This document shows, one piece after another, positions 7,291 through 10,422 of a stretch of DNA of 10,422 bases; positions within the stretch are counted from its first letter, which is position 1; each line of letters begins with the position of its first letter. Source of the stretch: JAJTFW01 sp046049215 (GTDB lineage Bacteria > Bacteroidota > Bacteroidia > AKYH767-A > OLB10); assembly GCA_046049215.1 (NCBI GenBank), contig JBJOER010000156.1:1-10422 (forward strand), in the 5' to 3' direction. The notes under the pieces were generated by a model. It did no database searches. It was not told the origin of the DNA and saw only the letters and a list, made by a program, of their open reading frames with translations. Both the position numbers and the translations under genes were made by a program.

Positions 7291-7743
7291 TCACTCGGCT
7301 TCCGGTAACGAATCAATAAAATCGAAACCCTGGCCTGACCATTTCAGGCAAAAATGCTCCAAACCGTTAGTCAACAGCAAATAAGGTACATTCAAACCCT
7401 GATTGTATCGTACCGCTTGCAGGAAAGCATCCTCCCCGATTTCGATTCGGGGTGACTTGCATTCGGCAATGAGCCAGGGCTTACCTGCCGAATCGTAGAC
7501 CACCAGGTCGGCGCGTTGTGAAAGACCATTCACTTCCACCTTTTTCTCGACAGCCATCCGGGATACAGGGTAGCGATAAACCTCTTCCATAAATCGGATC
7601 AGGTTCTGGCGCACCCATTCCTCCGGTGTCAGTCTCACAAACCGTCTCCGCACACAGTCAAATATTTGCTTACTTTGTCCTTCAGCGCGCACCCTGAATG
7701 AGAAATCAGGGAAATTCAGCAATTCAAGGGAATCCGGCTCCAC
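7291..7743 (-). CDS. Stand-alone HsdR-N-terminal-like protein (PD-(D/E)XK nuclease fold)
   Basis: This 150-residue protein resembles only the N-terminal nuclease domain of type I restriction HsdR subunits (the HSDR_N_2 type). The opening part (LLNFPDFSFRVR, then VRLTPEEWVRQNLIRFM) is characteristic of the small Bacteroidetes version. The nuclease core looks complete: Asp79 in QRADLVVYD, Glu94 and Lys96 in LIAECKSP, and a QxxxY motif (Gln109 to Tyr113). There is no helicase/ATPase domain and no HsdM or HsdS gene nearby, so it is not a type I restriction system. I recall such genes lying near holA in Bacteroidetes, which suggests a housekeeping DNA role, but the function is unknown. The start used is the GTG at 7743. 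It keeps the conserved N-terminus, and no in-frame ATG occurs until residue 52. A TTG at codon 9 is a possible alternative. The gene is first in the minus-strand cluster. Confidence 0.85.
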   Translation of the reverse strand: MEPDSLELLNFPDFSFRVRAEGQSKQIFDCVRRRFVRLTPEEWVRQNLIRFMEEVYRYPVSRMAVEKKVEVNGLSQRADLVVYDSAGKPWLIAECKSPRIEIGEDAFLQAVRYNQGLNVPYLLLTNGLEHFCLKWSGQGFDFIDSLPEAE

Positions 7744-7747
7744 TTCG

Positions 7748-7779
7748 CAAAAGTAGTCGGGTATACCTGCAGATGCAAG
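7748..7779 (-). promoter_or_regulatory. Candidate promoter for the HsdR-N-like gene (-33 CTTG, -7 TACTTTTG)
   Basis: On the minus strand, CTTG at 7779-7776 is followed after 20 bases by TACTTTTG at 7755-7748. The second element matches the Bacteroidetes -7 consensus TAnnTTTG exactly. The first matches three of the four bases of the -33 consensus TTTG at a suitable spacing. The -7 box ends 4 bases before the GTG start at 7743, so the transcript would be leaderless or nearly so, or translation would begin slightly downstream. It lies in the 59-base gap between divergent genes. Confidence 0.45.
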
Positions 7780-7791
7780 CTTTAAACGAAC

Positions 7792-7796
7792 AGGAG
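7792..7796 (+). promoter_or_regulatory. Shine-Dalgarno AGGAG that fixes the start of the AMP nucleosidase
   Basis: AGGAG ends six bases before the ATG at 7803, an ideal spacing. It supports 7803 rather than the in-frame ATGs at 7773 and 7698, which lack such a site. Strong Shine-Dalgarno sequences are uncommon in Bacteroidetes and no other gene in this window has one this good. Confidence 0.55.
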
Positions 7797-7802
7797 AAAA
7801 GC

Positions 7803-8573
7803 ATGAAGACCAAAAAAGAGATCGTCGAAAACTGGTTGCCCCGTTACACAGGGGAAAAACTGGAAAATTTCGGACAGTACATCCTGTTGACCAATTTTCA
7901 ATTGTACGTTGATCTTTTCGCCAAGTGGAACAAGGTGAAGGTAGTCGGCAAGGATAAACCGATGTGCTGCGCCACGGCCAATAATATCACCATCATCAAT
8001 TTCGGCATCGGCAGTGCCAATGCGGCCACTATCATGGACCTTCTCAGTAGCATCAAGCCGAAGGCCTGTCTTTTTTTAGGAAAATGCGGCGGATTAAAGA
8101 AGAAAAACAAGGTAGGAGACCTGATCCTACCCATTGCGGCCATCCGGGGTGAAGGAACATCCAACGATTACTTCCCTCCTATTGTTCCAGCCTTACCCGC
8201 CTTCAGTCTGCAGAAAGCCGTATCAACCACCATCCGGAACTTCAACAAGGACTACTGGACCGGAACAGTCTATACCACGAACAGAAGGGTATGGGAACAT
8301 GACAGCGCTTTCAAGCAATACCTCGAAACGCTCCGCTGCATGGCGATTGACATGGAAACCGCCACGATCTTCATCACCGGTTTTGCCAACCAGGCTCCTA
8401 CAGGGGCTTTGCTCCTTGTATCGGACCAGCCCATGATTCCTGAAGGGGTCAAAACAGCCGAAAGTGATAGCAAAGTCACCACAGGTTTTGTTGAAGAGCA
8501 CTTACGGATCGGCATTTCAGCACTCAACGAGTTGATCAATAATGGGAATACGGTTAAGCATCTCCGATTTTAG
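7803..8573 (+). CDS. amn: AMP nucleosidase-family protein (short Bacteroidetes type)
   Basis: This is a 256-residue member of the PNP/UDP phosphorylase superfamily. AMP nucleosidase splits AMP into adenine and ribose 5-phosphate in purine turnover. The N-terminus KEIVENWLPRYTG is characteristic of the short putative AMP nucleosidases of Bacteroidetes. These are about half the length of E. coli Amn and lack its N-terminal regulatory domain. The core shows NFGIGSANAAT (66-76), FLGKCGGL (91-98), the superfamily motif AIDMETAT (181-188) that binds the ribose, and LVSDQP (205-210) with Asp208 in the base-contacting catalytic position. The start at 7803 rests on the AGGAG site and family alignment by eye. 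holA follows after 11 bases and mqnA after that, so one operon is likely. The related futalosine-pathway nucleosidase MqnB is an alternative activity to consider given mqnA downstream, though the sequence itself looks like the AMP type. Confidence 0.87.
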   Translation: MKTKKEIVENWLPRYTGEKLENFGQYILLTNFQLYVDLFAKWNKVKVVGKDKPMCCATANNITIINFGIGSANAATIMDLLSSIKPKACLFLGKCGGLKKKNKVGDLILPIAAIRGEGTSNDYFPPIVPALPAFSLQKAVSTTIRNFNKDYWTGTVYTTNRRVWEHDSAFKQYLETLRCMAIDMETATIFITGFANQAPTGALLLVSDQPMIPEGVKTAESDSKVTTGFVEEHLRIGISALNELINNGNTVKHLRF

Positions 8574-8584
8574 AATTCAAAAGA

Positions 8585-9658
8585 ATGCCTGTCAAGTCCT
8601 TTGATGAGATTTCGCGCGACTTGCGCAACCGGATTTATCATCCTGTTTACCTGTTGCAGGGCGAAGAGCCTTACTTCATCGACCGTCTTTTTGAGCAGAT
8701 CGAAAATTCCGTACTGGACGAAATGCACAGGGATTTCGATCAGGTCGTTCTTTATGGCAGAGATTGTGAACTGCTTAACCTGATCAGCACGGCGAAGCGC
8801 TTCCCCATGATGGCCAACTACCAGGTCGTCATCGTCAAGGAAGCCCAGGAGATGCGCAGCTTGTTTTCGAAAAGCAAGGCTTCGATGGACAGTGATGCGG
8901 GTGACGACGGGGAAGGAAAAGAGAACAGCGGACCTTTCCTCAACTACTTGTTAAACCCGTCACCTTCCACCATACTCGTACTGAGTGCCAAATACAAAAC
9001 GCTCGACAAGCGCGGCAAGGTTTACAAGACCATTGAGAAGAACGGCGTTGTATTCGAATCGAAGAAAATATACGATGACAAACTCCCAAAATGGATCGAG
9101 TCCTATCTTGCGGAGAAAAAAACGCTGATCAAGCCCGAAGCTGCCGTTCTGATGGCGGAGCACCTTGGCAATGACCTATCTCGGATAGCGAATGAATGCG
9201 ATAAATTGCTCATCAACCTAAAGGCCGGCGAAACGATCGATTCCGGGCACATTGAAAGAAACATCGGTATCAGCAAAGAGTTCAATGCACTTGAATTGTT
9301 GAAGGCCATCGGTCATCGCGACGTGCTGAGATCGACCCGGATCGTCGAGTATTTTCGGCAAAACCCCAAGAACAATCCCATCCAAATGACCATGGGGATG
9401 CTTTACAACTACTTCTCAAAACTACTTTTATTCCACTCGCTGCCTGACAAGTCGAAAAATGTAGTCGCGGCAGCATTGAAAGTTCCTCCTTTTTTCGTGG
9501 ATGAGTATTTCACTGCCGCCAGAAACTATCCACCAGCCAAGCTTGTTTCCATAGTGGGGTTGTTGCGGGAATACGACCTCAAGTCGAAAGGTGTTGGCAC
9601 GACCAGCACCGATAGCGGCGAACTGACCCGTGAACTCGTGTACAGAATCCTACATTGA
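8585..9658 (+). CDS. holA: DNA polymerase III subunit delta (clamp loader)
   Basis: This is a 357-residue HolA protein, the clamp-loader subunit that opens the sliding beta clamp so it can be loaded on primed DNA. The N-terminal region shows the usual pattern: PVYLLQGEEPYFIDR (20-34), a hydrophobic strand before KRFPMMANYQVVIVKEA (71-87), then ILVLSAKYKTLDKRGKVYKT (130-149), where a helper ATPase fold without a Walker A motif is expected. The C-terminal helical domain includes LGNDLSRIANECDKL (194-208) and ends with ELTRELVYRIL. A Ser/Asp/Gly-rich stretch at about 94-116 looks like a lineage-specific loop. The start follows the upstream stop by 11 bases; no Shine-Dalgarno is clear. Essential replication function is expected from the family. 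Bacterial delta subunits diverge strongly, but the overall pattern is convincing. Confidence 0.94.
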   Translation: MPVKSFDEISRDLRNRIYHPVYLLQGEEPYFIDRLFEQIENSVLDEMHRDFDQVVLYGRDCELLNLISTAKRFPMMANYQVVIVKEAQEMRSLFSKSKASMDSDAGDDGEGKENSGPFLNYLLNPSPSTILVLSAKYKTLDKRGKVYKTIEKNGVVFESKKIYDDKLPKWIESYLAEKKTLIKPEAAVLMAEHLGNDLSRIANECDKLLINLKAGETIDSGHIERNIGISKEFNALELLKAIGHRDVLRSTRIVEYFRQNPKNNPIQMTMGMLYNYFSKLLLFHSLPDKSKNVVAAALKVPPFFVDEYFTAARNYPPAKLVSIVGLLREYDLKSKGVGTTSTDSGELTRELVYRILH

Positions 9659-9667
9659 CCGTCGATT

Positions 9668-10422
9668 TTGAGTAAACCACCTCTTCGCATATCCGTTGTT
9701 TCCTTCCTGAACTCAAGGCCCTATCTGGATGCATTGAAAACCCCTTCCCTTGCATCCACTTTTGAAATCAGCACCGATATCCCATCCGAATGTGCACGCA
9801 AGCTGATCAACAGGGAGGTCGATCTTGGGCTGATTCCGGTAGCAATGATCCGTTCGCTACCTACACCGCGAATCCTTCCCGACTACTGCATTTCCGCAGA
9901 TGGAAAAGTAGATTCGGTGCTCCTCGTCAGCCGGGTTCCATTGAAGGACATCTCCACCGTGCTGCTCGATCCAAGTTCAAGGACTTCCGTACAATTAGCT
10001 CGGATCCTTGCCGATGAACTCTGGCATATACATCCAACGTGGATCGAAGCCGACAACGGGACAATGGATCTAAGCAACCCCTTGGAGACAGATGCGGCCG
10101 TGGTCATCGGTGACAGGGCATTGCAATTCGCATCCGGATTTCCTGTGGTAATCGACCTAGCAGAAGAATGGAAAAGAATGACCGGTTTGCCTTTCGTATT
10201 CGCAGCCTGGGTAAGCAACGGGGAAATTGATTCGGAAGACTCGCTTCGTCTTCGCGAAAGATTCAAGCAAGTTGAGCACCTTCAAATTGAATTTCTCGAT
10301 ACTCTGCAAAAAGAATTTCCTTATGTTGACGTCGAAGAATACCTTACCCTTAGAATCCGTTACAGACTGGGTGAAAGAGAAAAAGAAGGCATGAAGCTAT
10401 TCCTGACGAAACTTCAAGTGAG
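9668..10422 (+). CDS. mqnA: Chorismate dehydratase MqnA, 3' end outside the window
   Basis: MqnA converts chorismate to 3-[(1-carboxyvinyl)oxy]benzoate, the first step of the futalosine route to menaquinone. The frame is open from the TTG at 9668 to the window end, giving 251 residues without a stop, already close to the usual family length. Recognisable segments are ISVVSFLNSRPYL (8-20), the family's N-terminal signature with the substrate-contacting Asn; VDLGLIPVA (51-59); LLDPSSRTSVQLARIL (99-114); AAVVIGDRAL (143-152); and TGLPFVFAAWV (172-182). The protein has the periplasmic-binding-protein-like fold of this family and is cytoplasmic. The conserved N-terminus begins only about six codons after the TTG and no ATG or GTG lies between it and the holA stop. 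TTG is thus the only standard start. The gap to holA is 9 bases and the frame is the same. The stop codon is not visible. Confidence 0.88.
   Translation, partial: MSKPPLRISVVSFLNSRPYLDALKTPSLASTFEISTDIPSECARKLINREVDLGLIPVAMIRSLPTPRILPDYCISADGKVDSVLLVSRVPLKDISTVLLDPSSRTSVQLARILADELWHIHPTWIEADNGTMDLSNPLETDAAVVIGDRALQFASGFPVVIDLAEEWKRMTGLPFVFAAWVSNGEIDSEDSLRLRERFKQVEHLQIEFLDTLQKEFPYVDVEEYLTLRIRYRLGEREKEGMKLFLTKLQV

Noticed and set aside
7270..7293. Possible terminator between the HsdR-N-like gene and rmuC (minus strand AACC...GGTT then TTTT-like tail)
   Set aside because: Only about four base pairs form around a ten-base loop and the T-run is short; it is too weak to call.
7661..7680. Near matches to TAnnTTTG on the plus strand upstream of the nucleosidase (AATATTTG, TTACTTTG)
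   Set aside because: Each misses a fixed base, both lie inside the divergent gene more than 100 bases from the start, and no -33 element accompanies them.
7291..7743. A type I restriction-modification locus
   Set aside because: Only a nuclease-domain-sized protein is present; no helicase domain, methyltransferase or specificity subunit occurs in the window.
5891..7743. A two-gene nuclease defence system (HsdR-N-like plus RmuC)
   Set aside because: RmuC is a widespread housekeeping family, and the surrounding genes are replication, rRNA modification and metabolism. No mobile-element or defence-island signs were seen.

Overview
The window looks like ordinary chromosomal DNA from a member of the Bacteroidetes. 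This rests on protein families typical of that phylum: a GWxTD-domain lipoprotein, an OmpP1/FadL-type outer-membrane protein of the kind often labelled 'hemin receptor', a short AMP nucleosidase, and a stand-alone HsdR-N-like protein close to holA. Most genes have no clear Shine-Dalgarno sequence, and TAnnTTTG promoter boxes are present. Base composition is moderate and even, near half G+C by eye. I saw no tRNA, rRNA, insertion sequence, phage gene, CRISPR array or toxin-antitoxin pair.

Layout. Positions 1-221 hold the Gly/Ser/Arg-rich end of a cut-off protein that I cannot name. After a 111-base gap comes a complete OmpP1/FadL-like barrel (333-1865, +). Facing it tail to tail across 22 bases is the end of a five-gene minus-strand cluster. 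In transcription order this is an orphan HsdR-N-like nuclease-fold protein (7743-7291), rmuC (7258-5891), a GWxTD lipoprotein (5882-4584), rlmB (4591-3809) and a GT39-like membrane glycosyltransferase (3825-1888). Gaps in the cluster are 32 and 8 bases, followed by overlaps of 8 and 17 bases, so the last four genes are probably co-transcribed and partly translationally coupled. Diverging from this cluster across a 59-base gap is a plus-strand operon: an AMP-nucleosidase-family protein (7803-8573), holA (8585-9658) and mqnA (9668 to the window end, cut off just before or at its C-terminus). mqnA has no ATG near its start; it appears to begin at a TTG and lies in the same frame as holA.

How the genes fit together. 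The divergent centre combines DNA maintenance (RmuC, the HsdR-N-like protein, the clamp-loader delta subunit) with nucleotide and menaquinone metabolism (AMP nucleosidase family, MqnA). The outer part handles ribosome modification (RlmB) and the cell envelope (GWxTD lipoprotein, glycosyltransferase, barrel). mqnA implies that menaquinone is made by the futalosine route, and its operon partner belongs to the same nucleosidase superfamily as MqnB.

I found no clear new defence or mobile system. The items most worth a second look are the possible futalosine link of the nucleosidase, the orphan PD-(D/E)XK protein beside rmuC, the carbohydrate-binding-like module on the glycosyltransferase, the TTG start of mqnA, and two promoter boxes each exactly 4 bases from a start codon.
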